From positions 2,356,001-2,420,000 of the forward strand of contig NZ_CP090981.1 in assembly GCF_021513135.1 (NCBI RefSeq): a stretch of DNA of 64,000 nt, written 5' to 3'. The notes under the pieces were generated by a model. The model had not been told where the DNA came from. It ran no database searches and worked only from the letters and a program-made list of their open reading frames with translations. The stretch comes from Vibrio sp. SS-MA-C1-2 (GTDB taxonomy: Bacteria; Pseudomonadota; Gammaproteobacteria; Enterobacterales; Vibrionaceae). Positions 1-9,890 of the stretch are shown here, one piece after another (position 1 is the first letter of the stretch; every line of letters starts with the position of its first letter). Position numbers and translations under genes: made by a program.

Positions 1-1164
1 AGACTGAAAACCATAACTCAATACTAGCCAGTTAGAATTCATAATCCCATGGGCATTAGCAAACTTCGCCCCAATTGGGAGCACTAAGAAAGATAAACTA
101 CACAGTGCCATACCTAAAGCAAACTTAAATGGCATTGAGAATCGGTCACCCATTTTATTATAGATAACCGCTAAAACTGGGCTCGCTAACATAATCCAAA
201 ATGGATTCAATGCTTGAAATTGCTCTGGTTCAACTTTAAAGCCAAAAATATCGTGACTAATATTATGAATAGCAAAGAAATTCAATGAAGTTGGCATTTG
301 GAAATAAAGAACAAAGAAAACCACACCTTGTAACATTAAAATAAACGCAACAAACATTTTCGCTCTTTCTGCGCTAGATATTTTAAATGCTTCTTTGAAA
401 TATAAGAAAACAATAGTAACGCCAACAACCACTAAAATAACATGAGCATAAAATACATGTTGTAATAAATAAGCACTGACTAAACTTAACACTGCGGAGC
501 CTAAAACAACGGCACTATAATATTTTTTATTAACTGGTTTCAAATCTGGTTCAGAACCGATATCCCCTACCATTTTTTTACATAATGCAAAATTTATTAC
601 TGTAATAAGTAGACCAATTGCGCTCACTCCAAATGCTAAACCATAGCCATACTTTTCAGCAATTAATGGCGTTAAAATCATTGAGAAAAAAGATCCTAAA
701 TTTATCGCCATATAATACATGGTAAATGCACCATCTAAGCGAGGATCATCTTTCTTATAGACTTTAGACAACAAGCTTGATGGATTTGCCTTAAACAATC
801 CATTTCCCATTGTAATAACACCCATTGAAACATAAATCCACAATGGGCTCCCATCTTTACCCAAATATGCAGAAAAGCCTAATAGAAAATAACCAACAGT
901 TAAGAAAATCGCACCAAGGGTGATCGTACGTTTTGTTCCTATGACTTTATCTCCGATCCAACCACCAATTGCCACGGAGCCAAAAATAAGGGCAGAGAAG
1001 GCAGCAAAAAGGATAAAAGAGCTTGATTCATTAAGTCCTAAAATTTTCACCATGTATACAGTTAGAATTGCCTGCATACCATAGAAGCCGAAACGCTCCC
1101 AGAATTCGATAGAGAAGATCAGGTAAAACTGCTTCGGTTGTTTCATTACATTAAGATCTGACAT
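1..1164 (-). CDS. Proton-dependent oligopeptide transporter (POT/PTR family, DtpA-like), C-terminus beyond window
   Basis: The reverse strand from an ATG at 1164 reads without a stop to the window edge, about 388 residues of a family that is usually near 500. It starts MSDLNVMKQPKQFYLIFSIE and then carries the family signature FWERFGFYG, the ExxERFxYY proton-coupling motif of helix 1, followed by GGWIGDKVIGTKR and NGLFKANPSSLL, as in E. coli DtpA/DtpB. It should import di- and tripeptides with protons across the inner membrane. The roughly 110 missing C-terminal residues lie outside the window. The family is certain; the DtpA versus DtpB assignment is not. It is separated from the next operon by about 400 bp. 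Confidence 0.93.
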   Translation of the reverse strand, partial: MSDLNVMKQPKQFYLIFSIEFWERFGFYGMQAILTVYMVKILGLNESSSFILFAAFSALIFGSVAIGGWIGDKVIGTKRTITLGAIFLTVGYFLLGFSAYLGKDGSPLWIYVSMGVITMGNGLFKANPSSLLSKVYKKDDPRLDGAFTMYYMAINLGSFFSMILTPLIAEKYGYGLAFGVSAIGLLITVINFALCKKMVGDIGSEPDLKPVNKKYYSAVVLGSAVLSLVSAYLLQHVFYAHVILVVVGVTIVFLYFKEAFKISSAERAKMFVAFILMLQGVVFFVLYFQMPTSLNFFAIHNISHDIFGFKVEPEQFQALNPFWIMLASPVLAVIYNKMGDRFSMPFKFALGMALCSLSFLVLPIGAKFANAHGIMNSNWLVLSYGFQS

Positions 1165-1563
1165 AGTTTATCCACACGTTGTATTATCGTATACCTATTT
1201 AGTTTAGGTATCTCATTTTCAACTTCTTGCTATTAATTTTTTATGATTAATGCATAAGCTTTTGTAATGTGAACAAACTACCTGTCTTAATTAAATAATG
1301 CATCGAGCAAATATGGAATGTAAAAAATTAATTATGGTATGAATTTATTTTTATTATATATATCATTATCTAACTAACTATTTTAATCACTATCCAGTAT
1401 AAAAATCATTAAAAAAACATCCTTCATTCCATTTTAAAACAGTTGGTTATAAGAAAATAAAATACTCTTTTTTTGTTTTATTTATTAGTAAAAAACCAGA
1501 AGAAAATTAATAAAGTTTTCTACTGGCTTTAAATTATAGTTTAGTTACATTAAGCACTACCTA
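1165..1563. other. Gene-free AT-rich stretch between dtpA-like gene and xdh operon end
   Basis: This very AT-rich gap holds the upstream region of the peptide transporter and the terminator of the molybdenum hydroxylase operon at 1489-1526. No convincing small ORF, tRNA or operator was seen in the rest. Confidence 0.6.
1489..1526 (-). terminator. Rho-independent terminator of the xdh-like operon
   Basis: Arms at 1496-1506 and 1516-1526 (CCAGAAGAAAA / TTTTCTACTGG) pair over 11 positions with one mismatch around a 9-nt loop. On the reverse strand the stem is followed by a run of Ts (As at 1490-1495 on the + strand). It lies just past the stop codon of the FAD subunit gene. Confidence 0.7.
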
Positions 1564-2427
1564 TTAAGCAATATTATCTATGCTTTCTATCTCTAATTGC
1601 ATTAACCACTCTTTTAATATATTTAAAGATGCCGCTCTTCGATATTTAGCCGTTGAGCGTTGATCATCAATAGGCATAATAACTTCATTATATTGCTCAC
1701 TAAGCTCATTAATATTAACTTGCTCTGGTCGTTTCCCTACAATTAAAGCTTCAATATCGCGATTCCTGATCACCGTTGGCCCTACCGCACCAAAGGCTAA
1801 ACGAAAATCACTGATTTCCCCTGTTGAATGTAAAGAGACCAAACCGGCAACAGATAGTTTTGTTAATGCATTAGCAGAGCGAGTACCAACTTTGCGATAA
1901 AGTGAATAATCTATTTTAGGGACAACAAACTTTACAGCTGTAATCAATTGTTCCGGTTGTCGAGTCGTTTTTCCAGGCCCCGTAATAAAATGACACAAAG
2001 GAAGCCATTCACAACCTTTCATCGTTGATAGTTGAATTTGGCAATCAAACAAATATAAAACAGGCAATGAATCCCCAGCCGGAGATGCATTACAGATATT
2101 TCCAATCAAGGTTGCTCGGTTTCGTAAAGCCGGTGCTGCTATCTGTTTAATGGCATTTTTTAATAATTCAGGCACTAACGGATCGTTAATAATTTGCGTT
2201 AATGTACATCCAGCACCAATCTGAAGACATTCACCATCTTTAGTGATGCTCTTCAATTCATGAAGATGATCAGTAACCAAGAGTTGGTAGGGAAACTGAG
2301 GAACTAAACTAGAGTGGTGAGCATGCTGCACCATCAAATCCGTTCCACCAGCTAAAACAGTAAACTTTTTTGTCGCCATTTGCTTAAGTGCATCGATGAC
2401 AGTTTCTGGACGATAGACTACTTCCAT
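1564..2427 (-). CDS. ygfM: FAD-binding subunit of a selenium-dependent xanthine dehydrogenase-like molybdenum hydroxylase
   Basis: This 287-residue protein has the PCMH-type FAD fold of the xanthine dehydrogenase medium subunit: AGGTD at residues 26-30 and IGN plus ASPAGD at about 108-119, which hold the FAD. It passes electrons from the iron-sulfur subunit to FAD and on to the final acceptor. It overlaps the 2Fe-2S gene by 10 nt and is last in the operon ygfK-ssnA-xdhD(Mo)-FeS-FAD. The E. coli equivalent is YgfM (about 259 aa), which sits in the same ygfK-ssnA neighbourhood. The true substrate (purine or another heteroaromatic) cannot be read from sequence. Confidence 0.9.
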   Translation of the reverse strand: MEVVYRPETVIDALKQMATKKFTVLAGGTDLMVQHAHHSSLVPQFPYQLLVTDHLHELKSITKDGECLQIGAGCTLTQIINDPLVPELLKNAIKQIAAPALRNRATLIGNICNASPAGDSLPVLYLFDCQIQLSTMKGCEWLPLCHFITGPGKTTRQPEQLITAVKFVVPKIDYSLYRKVGTRSANALTKLSVAGLVSLHSTGEISDFRLAFGAVGPTVIRNRDIEALIVGKRPEQVNINELSEQYNEVIMPIDDQRSTAKYRRAASLNILKEWLMQLEIESIDNIA

Positions 2428-2891
2428 AACTCACCTCCTTTACTGATTGCGATATGAGCAGCATCAATTAACATGCCGTATCCAGTACAGCGACATAAGT
2501 TTCCAGATAACGCAATTTTAATCTCATCATCGGTTGGCTGCGCATTCTGTTCTAATAACGCATATAACGCGATGATCATTCCTGGAGAACAGAAACCACA
2601 TTGAACGCCTTTAGCTTCTAAAATGGCATCAATTAAACAACGACCTTTATCCGTCTCTTTCAATCCTTCCAAAGTGACAATATGTTGCCCTTCGGCTTGA
2701 ATCGTTGGTAAAATACACGTATTCACTAACTCATTATTAAGTAATACTGAGCAAGCTCCACATTCACCTTCTCCACATCCCTCTTTAGTTGCCGTTTGCT
2801 GTAATACATCACGTAATGTACTTAATAAGGGTTGCATCGGATCAACATCAACCATTGTCCCTTGACCATTTAAATTGAAATTAATCTTCAT
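2418..2891 (-). CDS. 2Fe-2S subunit of the molybdenum hydroxylase
   Basis: This 157-residue protein has both 2Fe-2S motifs of the xanthine oxidase family. C39, C44, C47 and C59 form the plant-ferredoxin-type cluster; C98, C101, C133 and C135 (CGFC ... CRC) form the helical cluster. It carries electrons from the molybdenum centre to FAD. It overlaps both neighbours (10 and 11 nt), consistent with translational coupling and 1:1:1 assembly. In E. coli this domain is fused to the Mo domain in XdhD; here it is a separate gene. Confidence 0.93.
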   Translation of the reverse strand: MKINFNLNGQGTMVDVDPMQPLLSTLRDVLQQTATKEGCGEGECGACSVLLNNELVNTCILPTIQAEGQHIVTLEGLKETDKGRCLIDAILEAKGVQCGFCSPGMIIALYALLEQNAQPTDDEIKIALSGNLCRCTGYGMLIDAAHIAISKGGELWK

Positions 2892-5007
2892 TGAGTACCT
2901 CCATCAAATACTCGGGCGTAACAGGAATTGATGAAATCGAACGATTAACCGCACATTCTACCGCGGCAGTTAATGCTGCAGCACCGCCATTATGGGTTAG
3001 CTCCCCTCCCCCTTTCGCACCTAATGGTCCATAAGGGTAAAGGTTTTCAATTTGTTCACTTTCGATGCTTGGAACATCTAAAATGGTTGGAATAACGTAA
3101 TCAGCCATGGTTCGTTGCGCAAACATCCCGGTTTTACGATCAAGTTCCATTTTCTCACAACTGCCATAACCTAAAGCTTGAACTAAACCGCCATCGATTT
3201 GGCCACGAAAAACCTGTTCATCGATCACTTTACCGACATCGTACAATGCCCAAGCTTTTTTAATATCTATTTCCGCCGTCATTGGATCAACTTCAACTTC
3301 AACCACATTAACGCCATAACTGGTTGCTTGATACGCATTGCCTGTAAAGGTTTCCTGATCCCATTGATGATATTCAGGCTTTTGATAAACCTCTTCAATT
3401 TCTTGATGTTGTCCTGAAACCCATTGTTTTTGTAATTTCTTTGCTGCTTTTTCTAATAGGTAACCGACAATTAGAATCGAACGAGATGCCACCGTTGGCC
3501 CAGAATCTGGCACGATTCCAGTATCTGGGAGATAAATCGTCACATCATCCAATGGCTTATTCAAAACTTCTGCGACAATTTTTCTAAAGGTTAGTGTTAA
3601 TCCTTGACCGATATCGGTATTCGAGGCATGAATGTGTAACGTATCATCCTCTAACTTTAATAACCGAACTCTCGCTTTAACTAAGGTCTCCTCTAGATCC
3701 CCCGCAAAACCACAACCATGTTGGAAAACAGCTAAGCCAATCCCTTTATTGCTATCGTCTCCACATTTTCCATAGGTTTCTAATTTTTTATAGTAATCTG
3801 AGAGCTCTTCTGCTCTTGCCAACATCTTATCCAGCACTAACTCTTGATGCATTGGTGCACCAGTTAAAGAGATCGAATCAGGTCTTAATAGATGTGATTT
3901 TTTAAATGCCAGCGTATCGATCCCGACTTGTTTGGCGAGATGTCCAATATGGGTTTCCATCGAAAAACAAGTTTGTGGAGAACCAAAGCCTCTAAATGCG
4001 CCAGTAGGTACCGTATTTGTTCGATAGGCTGTTCCTGTTACTCGAACATTGGGGATATCATAAACATTGGTTGCAGTCGTAATCGCTCGTTGAATAACAA
4101 TGCCTGAAAGACTAAAAAATGCCCCGCTATTCACCGCAAGATTCACTTCCATCGCGATAATTTTATTATTTTTATCTAATCCAGTGCGATAACGAAAACG
4201 TGACGGATGTCGTTTTGAAGAGAACGCGATATCTTCTTGTCGATCTAATATCACCCGCACTGGACGTTTAAGTTTATTAACCGCAACCGCAACGGGTGCC
4301 GCTAATACATCTGGATAATCTTCTTTACCACCAAACCCGCCACCAGTGGGCGTTTGAATTGCTCGAACATTATCATGACCTAATACGACAGCCATACAAT
4401 GATGAACATACCAAGGACATTGCATCGAGCCCTCGATTACCACTTTCCCTTGTTGATAAAAGCCAACAACACCTTGAGTCTCAAGATAAATATGCTCTTG
4501 ATACCCTGTTGTACACTCTTCTTCAATAATAGTTTCCGCTAATTCAAAACCTTGATCAATATCACCTCGATTGATGGTATGCGTATCAAAAATATTACTC
4601 TCACCTTGTATTGCCCCACCGATTAAATTTTCTGACTCTTCAATCGAGTAAATGGGTGTTTTCTCAATATACTCCACTGAGATTTGCTGCAAAATTTGGT
4701 CAATAACGTTAGGTTCTTCACCCACAACAAGAAAGATAACTTGTCCGACATGAAAAACCTCGTTTTCAGCAAAAGCGGGCCAATCGAGTTCAACAATAGG
4801 AAGTGCATTTTGTCCGGGTATATCGTCGGCACCGAAGATATAATACCCATCAGGGAGGGTGGGAAGAGTAATATTTTTAATTATCGCACGAGGAGAGGTT
4901 GAGCGGTAAAATCGTCCGTGTAATAAATTGTCGTATTGGCGATCAGCAATAAACTTTGCTTCGCCTGTTGCTTCTGACCATTTAAATCTATTATTAATTT
5001 TTTCCAT
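2881..5007 (-). CDS. xdhD: Molybdopterin-binding catalytic subunit of xanthine dehydrogenase-like hydroxylase
   Basis: This 708-residue protein is the large catalytic subunit, binding the molybdenum cytosine dinucleotide cofactor. Visible family motifs are GGGFGGKE at residues 222-229, GAFRGFG at 336-342, and GAKGGGE at 663-669, whose final glutamate is the expected catalytic base. It hydroxylates a heterocyclic or aldehyde substrate with water as oxygen donor. Association with ygfK, ssnA, mocA, yqeC and yqeB marks it as the selenium-dependent type, in which a labile selenium atom replaces the cyanolysable sulfur. It lacks the N-terminal 2Fe-2S domain of E. coli XdhD, which is encoded downstream. 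The substrate is unproven. Confidence 0.9.
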   Translation of the reverse strand: MEKINNRFKWSEATGEAKFIADRQYDNLLHGRFYRSTSPRAIIKNITLPTLPDGYYIFGADDIPGQNALPIVELDWPAFAENEVFHVGQVIFLVVGEEPNVIDQILQQISVEYIEKTPIYSIEESENLIGGAIQGESNIFDTHTINRGDIDQGFELAETIIEEECTTGYQEHIYLETQGVVGFYQQGKVVIEGSMQCPWYVHHCMAVVLGHDNVRAIQTPTGGGFGGKEDYPDVLAAPVAVAVNKLKRPVRVILDRQEDIAFSSKRHPSRFRYRTGLDKNNKIIAMEVNLAVNSGAFFSLSGIVIQRAITTATNVYDIPNVRVTGTAYRTNTVPTGAFRGFGSPQTCFSMETHIGHLAKQVGIDTLAFKKSHLLRPDSISLTGAPMHQELVLDKMLARAEELSDYYKKLETYGKCGDDSNKGIGLAVFQHGCGFAGDLEETLVKARVRLLKLEDDTLHIHASNTDIGQGLTLTFRKIVAEVLNKPLDDVTIYLPDTGIVPDSGPTVASRSILIVGYLLEKAAKKLQKQWVSGQHQEIEEVYQKPEYHQWDQETFTGNAYQATSYGVNVVEVEVDPMTAEIDIKKAWALYDVGKVIDEQVFRGQIDGGLVQALGYGSCEKMELDRKTGMFAQRTMADYVIPTILDVPSIESEQIENLYPYGPLGAKGGGELTHNGGAAALTAAVECAVNRSISSIPVTPEYLMEVLNED

Positions 5008-5068
5008 AACAAGACCTTCTATCCTGTTTAAAATGGCTGCCTAATAGCAGCCATTTTATATTTAGAAA

Positions 5069-6391
5069 TTAATCTAAATTATCCATTCTTTGCCATACAC
5101 GTTTAGCGACCTTACGTGCTTCAGCATAAATTGGTTCAATATCAAATGGGAATTCACGATCTTGATATACAAATCGACCTTCAACCATTACTGAGTTTAC
5201 ATTTCCTGCATTCAATGCAAAAGCAAAGTGCCCAGGTAAATTGTCAGCCACAAATGGCGTTGGACTGGTATAATCGCAGACCGTTAAATCTGCTTTATAT
5301 CCCGCTTCCAAACGACCAAATTGTGAACCAAAGTTACGAGCTAATAGCTCATTACCATTATATAGGTGACGTAAGAAGCTATCTGGCCATAACGGACCAT
5401 TTGCATCACGATGTTTAAAGAATGCAAACTTCAGCTCTTCAAACATATCCGCACCAATACCATCCGTACCGAGCGCCACATTTTTAAACTTAGTCAGTTT
5501 ATGGTTGTATCCCACACCATTGTTCATATTTGAACGTGCATTATGAACAAGGAATGCATCACGATCATTTAAGATATCAATGTCGTTGTCTGATAAGAAC
5601 AGACCATGCGCTAATAAAGTCTTATTATTAATTAGGCCAAAGCTATCTAAACGCTCAACAATATCTTGTCCATAATGGTGATGACTATGAGAAACATCAT
5701 AAAGATCTTCAGCACAATGAATATGCAAACCACGCCCTGTGGCTTGAATCGCTTCTTGCAACATAGATAAACCATCATTTGTGACAGTAAATGGTGCATG
5801 AGCCCCGATATGAGCTTCAACTAAGTGTGGCACTTTTCCTTTTTCAGCATCAATTAACTGAGCAAAAGCAATATTCTCTTCGACACCGGCTTGCATTTCA
5901 GCTACACCACCATTACGATCGGTGGTTTCAAAACAAGTCATACCGCGTAAACCTACATCTAAGAAGCTTTTACGCAATGTCGCTAAAGATCCACCAATAT
6001 AGTTTGGTGATGCATGGTGATCGATAACCGACGTTGTCCCGCTACGAATCGCTTCTAATGAGCAGACCATACCGCTGTAATAAAGTGCTTCTTCATCAAG
6101 TGATCTATCTACCTTCCACCATAAATTTTTCAAGGTAGAGATAAAGTCAGGGCTTGGCTTGATATCCGCCATGATGCCGCGCGATAAACCTGAATAAAAG
6201 TGATTATGAGAACAGACGATTCCCGGCATCACTAACTTGCCCTTCATATCTTTGACTTGAGCTTGAGGATAATTAGCCGCAATATTAGAACCTACTGCAA
6301 CAATAAGATCGTTATCAACAACGATATCAACCCCTTCTTGTACCAATGCCGGTTCAAATTGAATCGCAGTGGCATTTTTCAATACTAACAT
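5069..6391 (-). CDS. ssnA: SsnA family amidohydrolase
   Basis: This 440-residue metal-dependent hydrolase is of the cytosine-deaminase/chlorohydrolase superfamily and is highly similar along its length to E. coli SsnA. The metal motif HNH occurs early (SHNHFYSG), with EAHIGAHAPF, HIHCAED and ALGTDGIGADMFEE further on. A start at 6391 (MLVLKNATAI) matches the E. coli N-terminus and has a strong GAGGAG ribosome site 7 nt upstream that overlaps the ygfK stop. An upstream in-frame start at 6406 would add five residues and is less likely. It probably deaminates or opens a ring in a purine-like catabolic route with the adjacent hydroxylase. Confidence 0.93.
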   Translation of the reverse strand: MLVLKNATAIQFEPALVQEGVDIVVDNDLIVAVGSNIAANYPQAQVKDMKGKLVMPGIVCSHNHFYSGLSRGIMADIKPSPDFISTLKNLWWKVDRSLDEEALYYSGMVCSLEAIRSGTTSVIDHHASPNYIGGSLATLRKSFLDVGLRGMTCFETTDRNGGVAEMQAGVEENIAFAQLIDAEKGKVPHLVEAHIGAHAPFTVTNDGLSMLQEAIQATGRGLHIHCAEDLYDVSHSHHHYGQDIVERLDSFGLINNKTLLAHGLFLSDNDIDILNDRDAFLVHNARSNMNNGVGYNHKLTKFKNVALGTDGIGADMFEELKFAFFKHRDANGPLWPDSFLRHLYNGNELLARNFGSQFGRLEAGYKADLTVCDYTSPTPFVADNLPGHFAFALNAGNVNSVMVEGRFVYQDREFPFDIEPIYAEARKVAKRVWQRMDNLD

Positions 6392-6395
6392 TTGA

Positions 6396-9300
6396 TTACT
6401 CCTCAACAGCGCCTAATAGATAGTGATGGTTTTGGTGAACATAAGTGATAATGTCGCACATTTCAGCCAAAGCTGTTGGCGCATTGGCAACTTTTCCTTG
6501 GTTATCAATAGATAAAGTATAAGTTTCACCTTCAAGACGAACCAATAACTCTTTATCCTCAACGTAGAAGCCTGGGTTTGTGCTATCTGCAAAATCACCA
6601 CGTAGGCTGTAGATAGTTACCTTATCTTTATAAGGCTTGCTATCCCAAGGACAGAAGCGAGCACAGTTACCACACTCATTACAGTAAGCATCTAAATGTA
6701 ATGTTTGATACGGGTCACGGAAGCCAGGAATTGGTAAAGAGATGTTAGCGCGGTTAGGACAAACATCCACACACTTGCTACATACATATGAACACTCTAA
6801 GCAACGCTCCGCTTCTTGTGCAATAAAGGCATCTTTATCATCAGCAGCAATAAGTTGCACTGGGATTTGACCTTTACGAGCATAAACTTCGGCTACTTTA
6901 ACTTCTGACGTCACATCAAATTGATCAAACACTTTTTGCTCGCGCGCTAAAATAGTATCAGCGGCTTTACGACCACCTGAAATTGCGCTAACAATTGATG
7001 ATGGACCTGTCGCGGCATCCCCCATTAGGAACACATTCTCAACACCAGTTTCACAGGTTTCTGCATTGACTTCAGGCCAACCATCAGTCCCCATTGGGAT
7101 ACCCATCTTGGTTAACACATCACGGTTAGCTTGCTCACCAACAGCGGTAATCATTGCATCAATTTGTAATTCAACTGTCTTATCCGTTGCAACAGGACGA
7201 CGACGACCACCTTGATCGGGTTCACCTAACTCCATAACACGAGCGGTTAACTTGCCATTGGTTTCGAAGCTTTCAGGGTTAGTTAAGAACATGAACTTAA
7301 CGCCATCTTCAACCGCTTCTTCATACTCTTCTTTATAAGCAGGCATTTCAGCTAGTGTACGACGATAAATTACTGTCACCTCTTCCACACCTGGCACTTT
7401 AAGCGCCGCACGAGCACTGTCCATCGCAGTATTACCCGCACCAACAACCGCAACATGACGACCTAATGATGCCACTTCTCCATCATTGAATTCACGTAAG
7501 AACTCTAATGATTTATGGATGTTCTGGTTTTCACCACTGATTTGGATTGGATTACCTTTGTTTGCACCTATACCTAAGCAAACATACTTATAGCCACTCG
7601 CTTTTAATGCATCAACGGTAATGTCATCTTTGCAGCCATATTCAAATTGAACACCGTGATTGGCAACAAACTCAATATCATGTTCAATCGATTCAGCAGG
7701 AATACGGAACTGAGGAATGATATTTTTAACCACACCACCTGCATTTTGTTCCTTCTCAAACAACGTGACAGGGTAACCTGCGCGAGCCATAAAATAGGCT
7801 GCTGATAATCCAGCGGGCCCTGCACCGATAACAGCAACGGGTTGTTTGTCATTTATTGCTGGTTGATGCCATTTCGCTTGATACTCATCCCAACCTTTTT
7901 CAAGAGCAATTTTCTTCATTTCACGAATATTCAATGCACCATCATAATCTCGACGAGTACAGTTGTACTGGCACTGATGGTCACAGATCTCACCGGTAAT
8001 TGCTGGTAATGCGTTACGTGCATAGATTAGCTCTAATGCTTGAACATACTTCTGTTCACCCATCAAACGAATATACTCAGGGATATCCTGACTAATTGGA
8101 CATGCCGTGACACAAGGTGCAACATAACAATCTGTTAATGGCACACTCTCTTTAACGGTAATCTCTTCAGGACCGCGCCACTCTTTCTGGGTATATTCCA
8201 TTGAAAGTGATTTAGCTGCTAATGCTTCAAGCTTCACTAAATCAATCTTATTATTAGCCCAATCATCACTGCTATCTAACTCTTCAGCACAATCAACAAG
8301 ACGTAAATAACCGCCAGGCTTCAATAAATCTGTCGCCATTGTGATTGGACGAATACCGGTTTCAAAAATCTCTTTGATATTGAATTTTGCGGCACCACCT
8401 GAGTAAGAGATAGGTAAAGTTCCATTAAATTCACGAGAAAGCTCTAAAGCAACATTAATTGATAATGGAAATAGTGCACGACCAGACATGTACATTTCAT
8501 CGCCAGGTAACACGCCTTTTAAGTTCATTGTGCCTAATGTATTGGTTAACTTAACACCAAAGCCCAATTGTTTCTCTTTACCTAAATCAACTAAACGATG
8601 AAGCATCGCTTTTGCATCTTCAATCTTAAGATCATGAGAAAAAGCTTCTTCACTTAAGCCGATATAATCAAAACCACTGTTGTCTAAAATTTCACGTACA
8701 CGTTTAAAGCCAAGAAGTGTTGGGTTTAATTTTACAAATGTATTGATGCCTTTCTCTTCCAACATATAGCGACAGATCGCTTCAATTTCATGTGGAGGAC
8801 AACCATGCATCGTCGATAAGGTCACGCCTTCAACTAATTTCGTTGGAATCGCATCAGGTAGCGCTTGCAGACGATCAGCTCGATCTTCTAAACCCATTGA
8901 TTTTAAAAACGCTTCATCATTCACCCAGCGGCGAAGTTCTTCTTTATGAGCAGCAAAAACATCACTGTTGCTTGAATCCATCATGTTATCGATAAATTGC
9001 TGCATTGGTGCTGTTTTAATGCCATCTAAGTCATAACCGACACTCATATTAAAAGTGAACGATTTTGCTTCTCCACTCATGCGTGGGTCAAAAATTTCTT
9101 CTAATAGGTAAAGCGCCATCCAAGCTTTTACATACTCATCATAAGCTTTAACTAAAGTAAACTCTGTCGACCATTCTGTATTAAAACACTCATCTTCTGC
9201 ATCAATACAGGGTTTTTCAAGTTCTAATCGGTCTAGTTTCTGAACTGTTTTAAGTTCCATGAAACGACCACCCGCTAACCAAGAGGCAATAATATTTTGA

Positions 9301-9497
9301 GTTAGCTGAGTGTGAGGACCTGCTGCTGGACCAATTGGTGTTTCACATGTTTCACCAAAGACATCAATTTTTCTTTCATCTCTTTTTTGGTAAAACTGCT
9401 TCTGTGGGATCCCAAAAATAGATTGGCTCTCTTTATATTCGCAAAAAACACGATTTAAGATCTCACCAAATGGTACGGGACGCATAATGTCACCCAT
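6396..9497 (-). CDS. ygfK: YgfK, iron-sulfur flavoprotein of the selenate reductase/dihydropyrimidine-dehydrogenase-like family
   Basis: This 1033-residue multidomain protein is nearly collinear with E. coli YgfK, including the start MGDIMRP. The N-terminal half is dihydroorotate-dehydrogenase-like (CETPIGPAAGPHTQL at 51-65, STMHGCPPHE at 228-237). Cysteines 457/462/466 and 505/509/513 form an N-terminal 4Fe-4S domain like that of GltD. GAGPAG at 558-563 starts the FAD/NAD(P) module. Two ferredoxin-type clusters (CLECSYVCSKC, CNECGNCARFC) sit near residues 900-960. It is called a putative selenate reductase subunit, but genomic context ties it to Se-dependent molybdenum hydroxylases, probably as electron partner. 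It is the first gene of the five-gene operon. Confidence 0.95.
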   Translation of the reverse strand: MGDIMRPVPFGEILNRVFCEYKESQSIFGIPQKQFYQKRDERKIDVFGETCETPIGPAAGPHTQLTQNIIASWLAGGRFMELKTVQKLDRLELEKPCIDAEDECFNTEWSTEFTLVKAYDEYVKAWMALYLLEEIFDPRMSGEAKSFTFNMSVGYDLDGIKTAPMQQFIDNMMDSSNSDVFAAHKEELRRWVNDEAFLKSMGLEDRADRLQALPDAIPTKLVEGVTLSTMHGCPPHEIEAICRYMLEEKGINTFVKLNPTLLGFKRVREILDNSGFDYIGLSEEAFSHDLKIEDAKAMLHRLVDLGKEKQLGFGVKLTNTLGTMNLKGVLPGDEMYMSGRALFPLSINVALELSREFNGTLPISYSGGAAKFNIKEIFETGIRPITMATDLLKPGGYLRLVDCAEELDSSDDWANNKIDLVKLEALAAKSLSMEYTQKEWRGPEEITVKESVPLTDCYVAPCVTACPISQDIPEYIRLMGEQKYVQALELIYARNALPAITGEICDHQCQYNCTRRDYDGALNIREMKKIALEKGWDEYQAKWHQPAINDKQPVAVIGAGPAGLSAAYFMARAGYPVTLFEKEQNAGGVVKNIIPQFRIPAESIEHDIEFVANHGVQFEYGCKDDITVDALKASGYKYVCLGIGANKGNPIQISGENQNIHKSLEFLREFNDGEVASLGRHVAVVGAGNTAMDSARAALKVPGVEEVTVIYRRTLAEMPAYKEEYEEAVEDGVKFMFLTNPESFETNGKLTARVMELGEPDQGGRRRPVATDKTVELQIDAMITAVGEQANRDVLTKMGIPMGTDGWPEVNAETCETGVENVFLMGDAATGPSSIVSAISGGRKAADTILAREQKVFDQFDVTSEVKVAEVYARKGQIPVQLIAADDKDAFIAQEAERCLECSYVCSKCVDVCPNRANISLPIPGFRDPYQTLHLDAYCNECGNCARFCPWDSKPYKDKVTIYSLRGDFADSTNPGFYVEDKELLVRLEGETYTLSIDNQGKVANAPTALAEMCDIITYVHQNHHYLLGAVEE

Positions 9498-9730
9498 ATT
9501 ACTCTCCTTGCTTCTGCAATAAGATCAAACAGTTATCATCATTGTTATTCTGTTGATCATGGTAAATGCTAATAGTTCAATCACTCGGTATAACCTGTGA
9601 TAATGATATTTAAACGAATTAACTTTTATTCTTGATATACAAAGAGCAACAATCGAGCCAAAAAGTCATAACACAATAAGAAAGGGATATTTTTCGTGAT
9701 GGGAGTCTAATCTTAGGATCAGATTGTGAG

Positions 9731-9768
9731 TTGGCTCAAAATAAAAAAAAGGGTCTATTTTGAGCCAA
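9731..9768. repeat. Perfect 13-bp inverted repeat upstream of ygfK
   Basis: TTGGCTCAAAATA at 9731-9743 is repeated inverted as TATTTTGAGCCAA at 9756-9768 around a 12-nt loop. It can form a stable hairpin in the mocA-ygfK gap. Its lack of a clean T run after the stem makes a terminator less certain than an operator or leader structure. Confidence 0.7.
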
Positions 9769-9817
9769 ATGAGAATGATAACTAACAAACAAGATGGCTT
9801 TATCAATTAGGTAGTAG

Positions 9818-9846
9818 ATCACTATCATTATGATATTGATAGTGAT
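9818..9846. repeat. Perfect 10-bp inverted repeat after mocA, before ygfK
   Basis: ATCACTATCA at 9818-9827 pairs with TGATAGTGAT at 9837-9846 around a 9-nt spacer. It lies 45 bp past the mocA stop on the reverse strand. It may be a terminator-like hairpin or a dyad operator; the sequence alone does not decide. Confidence 0.65.
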
Positions 9847-9890
9847 TTATTGGGAGAAGTCATTAAATAAGCAGTAAAATATACCGAGAT

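Larger units (their letters stand above)
9498..9890. other. Gene-free leader of the ygfK operon with two inverted repeats
   Basis: This 393-bp gap runs between the ygfK start and the mocA stop (both genes on the reverse strand). It should contain the ygfK promoter and leader. It holds a perfect 13-bp inverted repeat (9731-9768) and a perfect 10-bp inverted repeat (9818-9846), each listed separately. No ORF of note and no recognisable FNR box were seen. Confidence 0.6.

Noticed and set aside
5116-5418. + strand frame inside ssnA
   Set aside because: It is antisense to a gene with full-length homology and shows no family features of its own.
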